Shown here piece after piece: positions 8,097 to 16,399 of a stretch of 64,000 nucleotides of DNA. The translations under genes and the position numbers were made by a program. The stretch spans positions 186,001 to 250,000 of the forward strand of contig CAXBLT010000001.1 of NCBI GenBank assembly GCA_963976795.1. The letters run 5' to 3'. The notes beneath the pieces were generated by a model that was not told the DNA's origin, made no database searches, and saw nothing but the letters and a program-made list of their open reading frames with translations. Source of the DNA: UBA7359 sp963976795. GTDB lineage: Bacteria; Pseudomonadota; Gammaproteobacteria; Eutrophobiales; Eutrophobiaceae. Within the stretch, counting starts at the first letter, position 1, and each line of letters begins with the position of its first letter.

Positions 8097-9085
8097 TGCT
8101 CCATATTTAAGGCTTCAAGTGAAAGGCCTTCTTTTTGTAAAATTTGTCTCAAACGCTTGATCGCCTCAATCTGAATTTGTCTAACTCGCTCTCGAGTGAC
8201 ACCTAATTCATTACCGATTTCTTCCAGTGTAGAGACATCATTACCATGCAAACCAAAACGCCTTTCAACGACGGCGCATTGTTTATCTGTAAGTAGGCTC
8301 AACCAGGCATCAATATGTTCTTTTACATCACTATTTTGTAATAATAGAGAAGGGTCAAGGTTATGTTCATCCGGCAAAGTATCTAACAACGATTTTTCCG
8401 AATCATAAGGACTGGGACTATCAACCGAAGTTGTTCTCTCGTTCAGCCCGAGCATGCGCTTCACAACTTCTATTGGTTGATCGAGCATTTCAGCCACATC
8501 TTCCGGACTAGGTTCGCGATCCAGCGTTTGCGCAAGTTTTCGTGCTGCGCGCAAGTAAATATTTATCTCTTTTACAACATGGATTGGTAATCGTACCGTC
8601 CGGGTCTGATTCATTAATGCCCGTTCAATTGTCTGGCGTATCCACCAAGTCGCATAAGTAGAAAAACGAAAGCCTCTCTCAGGATCAAATTTCTCGACAG
8701 CACGAATCAAACCCAGATTGCCTTCCTCTATTAAGTCGAGAAGCGCAAGACCACGATTCATATAACGACGTGCAATTTTTACGACGAGACGCAAATTACT
8801 TTCAATCATACGTTTTCTTGCGCTTTCATCTCCCTTTAATGATTTTCGTGAAAAATAAACTTCCTCTTCAGCTGTTAATAGAGGAGAAAAACCAATCTCA
8901 TTCAGATACAGACGGGTTGCATCCAAATCACCAGATGAAACCGGTGCTGTTTCAGTAATTAATTTTTTAGTATCAGTCTTATCATTACTCTCAACGATAC
9001 TTTCTTGTCCTTCATTATTCACAGAAGCATCAACATTTTCTTTAGATTTTTGTTCTGATTTCGAGTTTTTCATATCGTCTTTCAT
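8093..9085 (-). CDS. rpoS: RNA polymerase sigma factor RpoS
   Basis: 330 residues from the chosen ATG at 9085. After an acidic, variable N-terminus come region 1.2 (DATRLYLNEIGFSPLL), region 2 (ARKRMIESNLRLVVKIARRY, LDLIEEGNLGLIRAVEKFD, FSTYATWWIRQTIERA), region 3 and region 4 (TLEEIGNELGVTRERVRQIQ). The position directly after nlpD separates it from RpoD and RpoH. It directs stationary-phase and stress transcription. A GTG start at 9109 is possible, but GGTGA lies 5-6 bases before the ATG. A promoter inside nlpD is known in enterics; I did not verify one here. Confidence 0.95.
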   Translation of the reverse strand: MKDDMKNSKSEQKSKENVDASVNNEGQESIVESNDKTDTKKLITETAPVSSGDLDATRLYLNEIGFSPLLTAEEEVYFSRKSLKGDESARKRMIESNLRLVVKIARRYMNRGLALLDLIEEGNLGLIRAVEKFDPERGFRFSTYATWWIRQTIERALMNQTRTVRLPIHVVKEINIYLRAARKLAQTLDREPSPEDVAEMLDQPIEVVKRMLGLNERTTSVDSPSPYDSEKSLLDTLPDEHNLDPSLLLQNSDVKEHIDAWLSLLTDKQCAVVERRFGLHGNDVSTLEEIGNELGVTRERVRQIQIEAIKRLRQILQKEGLSLEALNMEH

Positions 9086-9109
9086 ACAATCACCGAGACA
9101 ACGGAACAC

Positions 9110-9967
9110 TTATACTCGTTTTTTGGGGAGATGTTTGCCAGGAGTGACAGGTTTGCCATTTTTACGTATTTCAAAATGAAGCACAGTACGTCCAGTATGG
9201 TCTTGTCCCATTTCGGAGATTTGCTGTCCAGCATTAACTCTATCTCCCTCCTTGACCAAAAGTTTACTGTTATATGCATAGGCACTCAGATACGTTTCAT
9301 TATGTTTTATGATAATAAGCTTTCCGTAACCGAGAAGTCCACTCCCACTGTAAACAACATCTCCCGCAGCCGCGGCTTTTATTTGCTGTCCTGGTTTACC
9401 TGAAATATCTATCCCTTTCTTTGACGTGGGAGAATTAGATCTGACTAGTTTTCCCGTCGTTGGCCATGACCATTTAATAGGGCCATTTGGTAAAGCAGTC
9501 TTGAACTTGTTGTTTGAAGTAATGACACTTGATTGTTTAACCGTTTTTTTAGATATTGATTTTGGTGGAGAGACAGAAGGTGTTTTTTTTACGATTACGT
9601 TTGGTTTTGTAGTAGCTACGTTCTTTTTAAGAACAGGTTTCAAACGAATAAGTTGCCCCGGATAAATCGTATAAGGTGCATTGATCTGATTCCAACGGGC
9701 TACCGATTTATAATCATAGTTATAACGCCATGCGATCGAATATAGCGTGTCTCCTTGACCAACAATATGATAACCCGATTTATTTTGTATGATTGGTTTA
9801 GCTTTTGGCGCAGGTCTTGGTTGACTTGCTGTACCACGTTGACTGACAGTTGGTTCTGTTTCTTTAACTTCTCCACGATTAGCAACCGGAGCGACACCAG
9901 TTCCAGAACATGCCTGTAGCAAGAGAATAATCAACAAACAAATTACATTCTTATAACAAGCGCTCAT
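9110..9967 (-). CDS. nlpD: NlpD-type LysM/M23 lipoprotein
   Basis: 285 residues from the ATG at 9967, chosen because GAAAGGA lies about 6 bases upstream; a longer frame to 10012 lacks this. Lipoprotein signal MSACYKNVICLLIILLLQAC, Cys20 lipidated. LysM domain at about residues 66-112 (YHIVGQGDTLYSIAWRY ... IYPGQLIRL), a Lys/Pro/Ser linker, then a LytM/M23 domain. The usual zinc-binding His before GIDISG is missing, as is common in NlpD, which activates an amidase (AmiC in E. coli) rather than cutting peptidoglycan itself. It lies between pcm and rpoS. Confidence 0.92.
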   Translation of the reverse strand: MSACYKNVICLLIILLLQACSGTGVAPVANRGEVKETEPTVSQRGTASQPRPAPKAKPIIQNKSGYHIVGQGDTLYSIAWRYNYDYKSVARWNQINAPYTIYPGQLIRLKPVLKKNVATTKPNVIVKKTPSVSPPKSISKKTVKQSSVITSNNKFKTALPNGPIKWSWPTTGKLVRSNSPTSKKGIDISGKPGQQIKAAAAGDVVYSGSGLLGYGKLIIIKHNETYLSAYAYNSKLLVKEGDRVNAGQQISEMGQDHTGRTVLHFEIRKNGKPVTPGKHLPKKRV

Positions 9968-9977
9968 TCTTTTCCTT

Positions 9978-10643
9978 TCAAGTTGTGTCAATGCCACCAA
10001 GCATGGGAACAAAACTTACCGAATCAATGGTTCTTTCTTCAAACCCGTCTTCTTTTCGGGTAATTAATAATAATTTCTGATCGCCTGATTTACCAACAGG
10101 AATAATCAAGCGTCCTTCGATAGCGAGTTGTTTCAATAATGCTTCAGGCACACCAATGGGTGCAGCAGCGACGATAATGCCATCAAAAGGTGCGTGTGTT
10201 GACCAACCGATATTGCCATCGGCATGTTTGCTGCGAATGTTGGTACAACCTAATTTTTGAAAACGTTCACGCGCTCGTATTAGTAGTCCATTAATGCGTT
10301 CAACAGTGTAAAGTCGTTTGGTGAATTGCGACATAATGACAGTTTGATATCCGCAACCTGTGCCTACTTCCAACACATTTTCCAATTCTCTGTCTTTTAT
10401 CAATGCTTCCGTCATTTTTGCAACGATATAAGGTTGAGAAATAGTCTGGCTAAACCCGATAGGAAGTGCTGTATTTTCATACGCGCGACTCGCCAGGGCT
10501 TCATCAACAAAAAGATGCCTTGGTGTATTACGGATAGCATCAAGGACAACGTCTGATTGAATCCCCATTTCCACCAAAGTATCTGCAAGTCGGTCACGGG
10601 TACGCTGTGACGTCATACCAATACCACTATGCTCAGCCATCAT
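9978..10643 (-). CDS. pcm: Protein-L-isoaspartate O-methyltransferase
   Basis: 221 residues. SAM-binding motif VLEVGTGCGYQT, upstream FVDEALASRAYENTALPIGFSQTISQPYIVAKM and downstream GRLIIPVG are the PCMT signatures. It methylates isoaspartyl residues in aged proteins, starting their repair. Its ATG overlaps the surE stop (TGATG), so the two are translationally coupled, and nlpD follows 10 bases later. The classic surE-pcm-nlpD-rpoS order supports a role in stationary-phase maintenance. A second Pcm-like gene occurs at 41608. Confidence 0.96.
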   Translation of the reverse strand: MMAEHSGIGMTSQRTRDRLADTLVEMGIQSDVVLDAIRNTPRHLFVDEALASRAYENTALPIGFSQTISQPYIVAKMTEALIKDRELENVLEVGTGCGYQTVIMSQFTKRLYTVERINGLLIRARERFQKLGCTNIRSKHADGNIGWSTHAPFDGIIVAAAPIGVPEALLKQLAIEGRLIIPVGKSGDQKLLLITRKEDGFEERTIDSVSFVPMLGGIDTT

Positions 10644-11389
10644 CAGTCTAGACCTTCTATCCAGTCAGATAACGATGCCAGAGACTGGTGTCGGGTCAAA
10701 TCAGTTTGCAACGGTGTAATGGAAACTTTACCAGAACGGATAGCATGAAAATCTGTGCCTTCACCGGCATCTTGTTCAGAACCAACCTGACCTATCCAAT
10801 AGACTTTTTTTCCACGCGGATCATAGGCCTCAAGCACAGGTTCAGATTTATGTCGGTTACCCAAACGCGTTATCGTCATCCCTTTTATCTGCTCGTAATC
10901 AACATCAGGGATATTCACATTTAATAACACATCATCTAATGACTTTTGCATAAGAGACTTAATCACTTTTCGTGCAATTTTTACTGCCGGTTTATAATCC
11001 GTCTGCCGTTCTCCAGCAAGAGAAAATGCGATAGCAGGACAACCTAAGAAACGCCCTTCCATTGCCGCTGCTACTGTCCCTGAATAAAGCACGTCATCAC
11101 CCAGGTTTGCACCAGTATTGATGCCGCTGATTACCATATCAGGCTCATCATCTAACATACCTGTAATAGCTAAATGCACGCAGTCAGTTGGCGTGCCATT
11201 GACATAATGGTAACCGCGGCTATCTTGTTTGACATACAGTGGTGCGTCTAGTGTCAGTGAATTACTTGCACCGCTACGATCTCTATCAGGAGCGACAATG
11301 GTCACTTTTCCCAATTCAGCTAACATCTCTGCCAAAGCAGATAAGCCAGGCGATTGATAACCATCATCGTTACTCAATAAAAAATGCAT
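10643..11389 (-). CDS. surE: 5'/3'-nucleotidase SurE
   Basis: 248 residues with all family motifs: LLSNDDGY at residues 4-11 (metal-binding Asp pair), VAPDRDRSGASNSLTL, GTPTDCVHLA and SGINTGANLGDDVLYSGTVAAAMEG. It is a metal-dependent phosphatase of nucleoside 5'- and 3'-monophosphates, linked to stationary-phase survival. It is the first gene of the surE-pcm-nlpD-rpoS unit; the 160 bases upstream have no gene and should hold the promoter. Confidence 0.96.
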   Translation of the reverse strand: MHFLLSNDDGYQSPGLSALAEMLAELGKVTIVAPDRDRSGASNSLTLDAPLYVKQDSRGYHYVNGTPTDCVHLAITGMLDDEPDMVISGINTGANLGDDVLYSGTVAAAMEGRFLGCPAIAFSLAGERQTDYKPAVKIARKVIKSLMQKSLDDVLLNVNIPDVDYEQIKGMTITRLGNRHKSEPVLEAYDPRGKKVYWIGQVGSEQDAGEGTDFHAIRSGKVSITPLQTDLTRHQSLASLSDWIEGLD

Positions 11390-11551
11390 TACTATTTATC
11401 GTGTCTATTGCTATAAAAATTAAAAATGAATCGAATAAAAACCACCTGCGATTCTGCACTTCGAACAGACAAGCCGCATTAGAATGCTTTCCGCGTTTTC
11501 GTGACCTCGCAAAAACGATTCTGAATCATCATGCATCATAATGGTGCTTTT

Positions 11552-12454
11552 TTAACTCAGTAAGAATTCCAATAAGGCCTTCTGTGAATGCAAACGATTA
11601 CCAGCTTCTTCCCAAACAACACTTTGGGGGCCTTCCAAGACTGCCGCAGACACTTCTTCGCCTCGATGTGCAGGTAAACAATGCATAAACAAGGCATCGC
11701 CATTAGCACATTCCATTAAATCTGTATTAACCTGATAAGGTGCGAATTGTTTTATTCGCTGATTCTGTTCGTCTTCTTGCCCCATACTGGCCCAAACATC
11801 TGTTACCACCAGATCCGCATTCTTAACAGCATCCAGCGGATCGCGTTCTATAGAAACAAATTGTTTTGTAGACTCTAATATACTGGCATCAGGCTCATAG
11901 TCTACAGGACAAGCCACTGTTAACTTAAAATTAAAAATCTTTGCAGCATTCATATAGGAGTGACACATATTATTGCCATCCCCAAGCCAAACTACTTTCT
12001 TCCCTTCAATTGAGCCCCGTTTTTCATAATAAGTTAATAAATCTGCCAACAACTGACACGGATGGAAACTATCAGACAAACCATTAATGATCGGCACATC
12101 GGAATATGCCGCGAAGGTTTCGAGCCGTTCATGCTCAAATGTTCTTAACATAATGCAATCAACCATTCTTGATAAAACGCGTGCCGTATCTTCTATCGGT
12201 TCACCACGTCCGATTTGGGAGCCTGTTGGTGACAGATAGATAGCATGGCCACCCAACTGCGCCATACCCGCTTCAAATGAAACGCGTGTGCGGGTAGATG
12301 ATTTTTCAAAGATCATACCTAAAACACGATTATTCAACGTTGTATCGTAATTTTTTTCTCTTACTTGCTTTTTTAATGCAGATGCACGATTGATGATCGA
12401 CAACAACTCATCTCTACTGAAACTATTTAGTGTTAAAAAATGTCTTGGTTCCAT
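11552..12454 (-). CDS. argF: Ornithine carbamoyltransferase
   Basis: 300 residues. Carbamoyl-phosphate site STRTR at 53-57, FHPCQ near residue 130 and ornithine-loop MHCLPAHRGEEVS near 258 identify an OTCase rather than an aspartate carbamoyltransferase. It makes citrulline from ornithine and carbamoyl phosphate in arginine synthesis. argD ends 10 bases upstream on the same strand, so the two form an argD-argF operon with consecutive parts of the pathway. Confidence 0.96.
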   Translation of the reverse strand: MEPRHFLTLNSFSRDELLSIINRASALKKQVREKNYDTTLNNRVLGMIFEKSSTRTRVSFEAGMAQLGGHAIYLSPTGSQIGRGEPIEDTARVLSRMVDCIMLRTFEHERLETFAAYSDVPIINGLSDSFHPCQLLADLLTYYEKRGSIEGKKVVWLGDGNNMCHSYMNAAKIFNFKLTVACPVDYEPDASILESTKQFVSIERDPLDAVKNADLVVTDVWASMGQEDEQNQRIKQFAPYQVNTDLMECANGDALFMHCLPAHRGEEVSAAVLEGPQSVVWEEAGNRLHSQKALLEFLLS

Positions 12455-12464
12455 AACCTCACCT

Positions 12465-13637
12465 TCAATCTAGATAGGCTTTTAATAATTTACTCAATGT
12501 AGAGACAATTTGATCTGCTTCAGAGTCACTCATCACTAATACTGGCAATAAACGAATAACGTTGCCCGCTGTTACATTGATCAACAATTTTTCTTTTAAT
12601 GCTAATGCCACTAGGTCAGGAGCATCTACATCTAACTCAATACCCAGCATCAATCCATTACCGCGGATCTCTTTAATTCCTTGAACATCCTTTAACGCTT
12701 GTTTAAAGCCGTCTAATAATCGATTACCGAGCTTTTCTGCACGATGTGCAAGGCAATCATCCTCCATGATTTCAATCACCGCTAACGCAGCTCTGGAAGC
12801 TAATGGGTTTCCACCAAAAGTAGAGCCATGATTACCGGGTTGAAATAAATTTGCCGCCTCGCCTCTCGCAATACAGGCACCAATTGGAACGCCATTACCC
12901 AAGGCCTTAGCCAAGGTCATAACGTCGGGCATAACCTCTCCGTGTTGAAAGGCAAACCATTTTCCCGTGCGACACATACCAGTTTGGATCTCATCAACCA
13001 TCATTAAGCAATCGTATTGATCACAGAATGCTCTTATCGCTTTCAAATAACCTGCATCAGGGATAACAACACCACCCTCACCTAATATCGGTTCAACCAT
13101 CACTGCGACAATATTTAAATCTTCATTTGCAAGCGCATTCAAGGCATCAATATCGTTATAAGGGATATGTCTAAAACCTTCGACTAAAGGGTCGAACCCT
13201 TGATGCACTTTTGTGTTACCCGTTGCACTTAAAGTCGCCATTGTTCGGCCGTGAAAACTTTTCTCCATGACAACAATGACAGGATTAGTGATTTTTTTAT
13301 TGCTTGCATACAAACGCGCTAGTTTTATCGCCGCTTCATTTGCTTCAGCACCGGAATTGCAAAAAAAGACCTTCTCCATCCCTGAATGTTGAACTAGTTT
13401 TTTAGCCAATTTTTCTTGTAATGGAATACGGTAAAGATTAGAGGTATGGATTAATTTAGCCGCTTGATCGGCGATGGCCTCTTGCACAGATGGATGCGCA
13501 TGGCCCAAACCACAAACAGCGATACCGCTGAGTGCATCCAGGTAGCGCTCACCTTGAGTATCCGTAAGCCAGGCACCTGACCCTTTTATAAACTCAATCG
13601 ATAGCGGTTGATAATTTGACATTAATACACTGCTCAT
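12465..13637 (-). CDS. argD: Acetylornithine aminotransferase
   Basis: 390 residues, class III PLP aminotransferase. FCNSGAEANEAAIKLAR, the MMVDEIQTGMCRTGKWFAFQH segment and the PLP-binding Lys in TLAKALGNGVPIG are visible. GSTFGGNPLA follows. The synteny with argF favours acetylornithine (and possibly succinyl-diaminopimelate) over other omega-amino acids. First gene of the argD-argF unit; start ATG at 13637. Confidence 0.93.
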   Translation of the reverse strand: MSSVLMSNYQPLSIEFIKGSGAWLTDTQGERYLDALSGIAVCGLGHAHPSVQEAIADQAAKLIHTSNLYRIPLQEKLAKKLVQHSGMEKVFFCNSGAEANEAAIKLARLYASNKKITNPVIVVMEKSFHGRTMATLSATGNTKVHQGFDPLVEGFRHIPYNDIDALNALANEDLNIVAVMVEPILGEGGVVIPDAGYLKAIRAFCDQYDCLMMVDEIQTGMCRTGKWFAFQHGEVMPDVMTLAKALGNGVPIGACIARGEAANLFQPGNHGSTFGGNPLASRAALAVIEIMEDDCLAHRAEKLGNRLLDGFKQALKDVQGIKEIRGNGLMLGIELDVDAPDLVALALKEKLLINVTAGNVIRLLPVLVMSDSEADQIVSTLSKLLKAYLD

Positions 13638-13737
13638 TGGATTACATTCCAGATAAGTCGATATTTATCCGACTCTAAAATTCGCCACTCTTGTACGTCC
13701 TGTACCCGCAGCATAAATCACATCCCTATAACTAATA

Positions 13738-13758
13738 AGCCCGGCCATGAGCCGGGCT
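13738..13758 (-). terminator. Terminator after the urate-oxidase-N-type gene
   Basis: A perfect 8-bp GC-rich stem (AGCCCGGC / GCCGGGCT) with a 5-base loop, followed on the minus strand by TTATTAGTT. It separates the membrane-protein gene from argD. Confidence 0.8.
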
Positions 13759-13786
13759 CAAACACAAGAATTGAATACTTTAAGTC

Positions 13787-14374
13787 TTATAAAGGCAGAC
13801 CATGTCCAAAACCCACCATGCACATCAGCATAGGGATAGAAAGAAAGGTATTGGTTCGTGATGCCATTAATGCAACGACTTTTCCTTTAGCAATCTCCTC
13901 GGCACTGGCTTCAACAATACCCAGAATTTTTTTCTGGTTCGGCCAGATCAATACCCAAACATTAAACAGCATGATTGTACCCATCCAGGCACCTAAGCCA
14001 ATAACCAATCCGCCTTCTTGCAACAAGAAAGCATTTTTAAGACCAACGCCCAATGATTCCAGTGCAGAAGCTCCCGTTAACCAGGTACCTAATGCCCCCC
14101 AACGGAACCACCACAATGCACGAGGTGCGACATACTTATTAATCGCCGCAGGACCAGGACCACCCTCATCAGCTAAAGCCACTCCAACTGCAGGAACCTG
14201 CACAAAATTGAAATAGTAAAGTAGGCCAATCCAGATAACGCCAAAAAAGACATGTATCCAGACGGTTAAAGACAATAGGTTGAACTCAGGCTTACCGCCA
14301 ACCAAAAACATAACAACTATCGCTGTTATAAAACCAAGCGCTAACGTGCCGTGCACTGACTTGAGTGGATTCAT
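13787..14374 (-). CDS. Urate oxidase N-terminal-type (PuuD-like) membrane protein
   Basis: 195 residues with about four or five hydrophobic helices: HGTLALGFITAIVVMFLVGG, LTVWIHVFFGVIWIGLLYYF, RWGALGTWLTGASALES, GLVIGLGAWMGTIMLFNVWVLIWPNQKKIL and a final one. The VWIHVFFGVIWIGLLYYFN and MLFNVWVLIWPNQ blocks match the Urate_ox_N family of membrane proteins. In PuuD this domain is joined to a C-terminal cytochrome c, which is absent here. Urate oxidation is therefore doubtful, and no purine-catabolism genes are nearby. Start ATG at 14374, preceded by GGGGGT. Confidence 0.75.
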   Translation of the reverse strand: MNPLKSVHGTLALGFITAIVVMFLVGGKPEFNLLSLTVWIHVFFGVIWIGLLYYFNFVQVPAVGVALADEGGPGPAAINKYVAPRALWWFRWGALGTWLTGASALESLGVGLKNAFLLQEGGLVIGLGAWMGTIMLFNVWVLIWPNQKKILGIVEASAEEIAKGKVVALMASRTNTFLSIPMLMCMVGFGHGLPL

Positions 14375-14754
14375 ACTAATTACCCCCGGATAAAAATAAA
14401 TGTTTCTTAAATATGCAGTAAAATGCTGGCTAGGATTATACTGATGTCCGTGTCCGCTTCCACCCCTTTCACTACAGAATAACGCTAAAAAACAGGAATC
14501 TACGTTATCAGGGCTGAAACCATCCTTAAACGAGCATTCCTAACTAAACAAGGAACGATATAAACAATACTGCACTTGAAATCCACACTGCCGCCCACAT
14601 CTAAACCGGCGAGTACAAGGCATCTACAACAATTGGTGATTGCGTGCCTCTTTCGCGTATAATCCGCCACAACGGAAATGCAGGATGCACAAATGCCGCG
14701 ATTGCAGGAGGCATAGAAGCGACTAAAACGAGATATTAACCCGAGGTATATGTA
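14375..14754. other. Non-coding stretch between divergent genes
   Basis: About 380 bases between the PuuD-like gene (leftward) and grxD (rightward). Only very short open frames of a dozen residues occur. It should hold both promoters; the grxD one is listed separately. I see no RNA gene. Confidence 0.5.
14633..14663 (+). promoter_or_regulatory. Candidate grxD promoter
   Basis: TTGGTG at 14633-14638 and a perfect TATAAT at 14658-14663, with a 19-base gap (longer than ideal). The grxD start is about 90 bases downstream. The -10 box is convincing, the -35 box less so. Confidence 0.45.
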
Positions 14755-15072
14755 ATGGATCCAATGGAACAAATTAAAGCGAAACTGGCAGAAAACCCTG
14801 TCGTCCTTTTCATGAAAGGATCACCCGACTTCCCACAATGCGGCTTTTCAATGCGCACCGTACAAGCATTAAAAGAATGTGATGTCGAGTTCGGTTTCGT
14901 CGACGTACTGGCACAACCAGAAATGCGTCAAAACCTGCCACAATATTCAAACTGGCCAACCTTCCCACAAGTATTCATCAACGGCGAACTCGTCGGCGGT
15001 TGCGATATCGTTATGGATCTCTATGAGAAAGGCGAATTGCAAAAGATGACAAAAGAGGCAACGGGTAGTTAA
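14755..15072 (+). CDS. grxD: Monothiol glutaredoxin Grx4
   Basis: 105 residues. Active site CGFS at 29-32 within KGSPDFPQCGFS, followed by NWPTFPQVFINGELVGGCDI, which binds glutathione. Monothiol CGFS glutaredoxins hold and pass on 2Fe-2S clusters with BolA-type partners. Ribosome site GAGGT lies 7 bases before the ATG. It is monocistronic: promoter upstream and terminator directly downstream. Confidence 0.96.
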   Translation: MDPMEQIKAKLAENPVVLFMKGSPDFPQCGFSMRTVQALKECDVEFGFVDVLAQPEMRQNLPQYSNWPTFPQVFINGELVGGCDIVMDLYEKGELQKMTKEATGS

Positions 15073-15084
15073 TAGTTTTATCTG

Positions 15085-15114
15085 AGGATGGGTTAAGTCT
15101 TTAGCCCATCCTTT
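15085..15114 (+). terminator. Terminator after grxD
   Basis: Stem AGGATGGG (15085-15092) with CCCATCCT (15105-15112), extended by imperfect TTAA/TTA pairing, followed by TTTAT. It starts 12 bases after the grxD stop. Confidence 0.75.
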
Positions 15115-15126
15115 ATCATTTCTTTT

Positions 15127-15153
15127 GTCATTCCTGTGAACACAGGAACCCAG
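15127..15153. repeat. REP/dRS3-like short palindromic repeat
   Basis: GTCATTCCTGTGAACACAGG and the following AACCCAG contain the perfect hairpin TTCCTGTG-AA-CACAGGAA (15131-15148). The form (GTCATTCC-palindrome-GGAA-CCCAG) is that of a widespread class of short intergenic palindromes such as the Neisseria dRS3 repeat. I saw only one copy in this window. Confidence 0.55.
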
Positions 15154-15180
15154 TCAAACGACAAATTCTATTATTTTTTA

Positions 15181-15330
15181 CATTGGTTTCGCCTTTATAG
15201 AGCACCCAAATGTCATGGCCTACGGCTCCCTTCGTCAGTATCAGTAAAGAGGGTCGCGCATACATGACGTCGTGTCATGAATGCACTCAATTGTGCGTCC
15301 TGCACAATTGCCCTCATTACTAATCACTTC
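15181..15330 (+). repeat. Inverted repeat element, left copy
   Basis: This matches the reverse complement of 16195-16393. Shared blocks in order are CATTxGTTTCGCCTTT, GCACCCAAATGxCxTGGCCTA, GGGTCGCGCATACAT, GAATGCACTCAATTGTGCGT and TGCACAATTGCCC. It holds two hairpins: 15258-15284 (10 of 11 pairs) and 15288-15310 (CAATTGTGC / GCACAATTG, 9 perfect pairs). Compared with the right copy, a segment containing a third hairpin is missing. Together the two copies enclose the gene at 15396-16124. Confidence 0.85.
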
Positions 15331-15395
15331 CTCAGCATGCCATACGGGAATAAATACCGTAGTCTGTCCCTAAATCGTTTTAATACTTTAAGCCA

Positions 15396-16124
15396 TTAAT
15401 ATCTTAGTGGGTTATTTAAAGCATTCTTTGCGTAATGCAATACTCCGATCTCATGTATTGGTGTGATAAAAGTTTCCAAATTTCCATTTTTATATATTGA
15501 TTCATTATATTTTTTAAAATCATGTGAAGACACTTTATGCCACCACATAAACCCACCATATATTTGGCCATAAACTCTGTGGCAATCTTCTCTATACTCG
15601 ACGGGAATTGAAATGTAGCGAACTTCAGGCTTATAACCTTTGTTTATGACCAAATTTGCAATTAATGGATATTTGTTTTCATCACCCGGTTCACAATTTA
15701 AAAGCATTTCTTTTATATTGTCTTGATGATGACCAAGATTTACTCCTGAAAAAGTACTAAGTTTAGATACTGAGCACCTAAACAATACACTCAATGTAAA
15801 TAGCTTAATGGTTTTATAATCAGTTTTGATGCTAATAGCATCCCACGGCTTATAAGTTTTCGGAACATTAGTTTCAATTATTTTTTCCCATTCAGATAAA
15901 AATGGTTTCTCAATCTCGTCATTAAAGAAACATTCACAAGTATTACAAAAAAGATATTCTCTTATTCCTTTTTGAAGTGGTTTTGCCCCCCTATTACCTA
16001 ATCCATTTATTCCTAACATCTTATGTTTGTCATCGTATAGAGGTTTATATAGAAATTCTGGAACTATATGTGATTCACATAGTTTATTAGTACAACCACA
16101 AAGTCTGCAGGTATCTAAGAACAT
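15396..16124 (-). CDS. Cys-rich HNH/treble-clef-like protein, unknown function
   Basis: 242 residues. The N-terminus has CRLCGCTNKLCESHIVPEF and, about 50 residues on, LFCNTCECFFNDEIE: two CxxC pairs with a SHIVPE motif, as in zinc-holding HNH-like folds. The rest has no motif I recognise. Uncharacterised homologues with SHIxPE and a CxxCE block are, as I recall, scattered among bacteria; nuclease activity is inference only. Base use is more AT-rich than in neighbouring genes. It sits alone between two inverted copies of a repeat, which suggests acquisition as a cassette. Start ATG at 16124. Confidence 0.65.
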   Translation of the reverse strand: MFLDTCRLCGCTNKLCESHIVPEFLYKPLYDDKHKMLGINGLGNRGAKPLQKGIREYLFCNTCECFFNDEIEKPFLSEWEKIIETNVPKTYKPWDAISIKTDYKTIKLFTLSVLFRCSVSKLSTFSGVNLGHHQDNIKEMLLNCEPGDENKYPLIANLVINKGYKPEVRYISIPVEYREDCHRVYGQIYGGFMWWHKVSSHDFKKYNESIYKNGNLETFITPIHEIGVLHYAKNALNNPLRY

Positions 16125-16194
16125 CTTATCTCCAACTAATTAAAAAATACTGTAAAGTTTTAATGAATGTTTCTCCCATAGTGCTTCGCCGAGT

Positions 16195-16393
16195 GGGTGA
16201 GCTGTTATCGGGGCAATTGTGCATGGACGCACAATTGAGTGCATTCATTCAGGGATGAATGTATGCGCGACCCGAATAACAGCACGACGACGAGGTAGCC
16301 GCTAGGCCAGAGCATTTGGGTGCCCTTCTCTTTGGTTACTTTCTCTTGGGCACGCAAGAGAAAGTAACTCTCCGCAAAAGGCGAAACAAATGA
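16195..16393 (-). repeat. Inverted repeat element, right copy (longer)
   Basis: Reverse-complement partner of 15181-15330. It has three hairpins: 16214-16237 (CAATTGTGC / GCACAATTG), 16241-16266 (10 of 11 pairs) and 16335-16368 (GTTACTTTCTCTTG / CAAGAGAAAGTAAC, 14 perfect pairs; missing from the left copy). The outer end GCGAAACAAATG mirrors CATTGGTTTCGC of the left copy. The loop-proximal stem of the middle hairpin differs from the left copy but is compensated. Confidence 0.85.
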
Positions 16394-16399
16394 TAAATA

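Noticed and set aside
14500..14772. Minus-strand frame of 90 residues overlapping the grxD start
   Set aside because: It covers the grxD promoter and ribosome site, has no family resemblance and an odd Cys/Arg composition.
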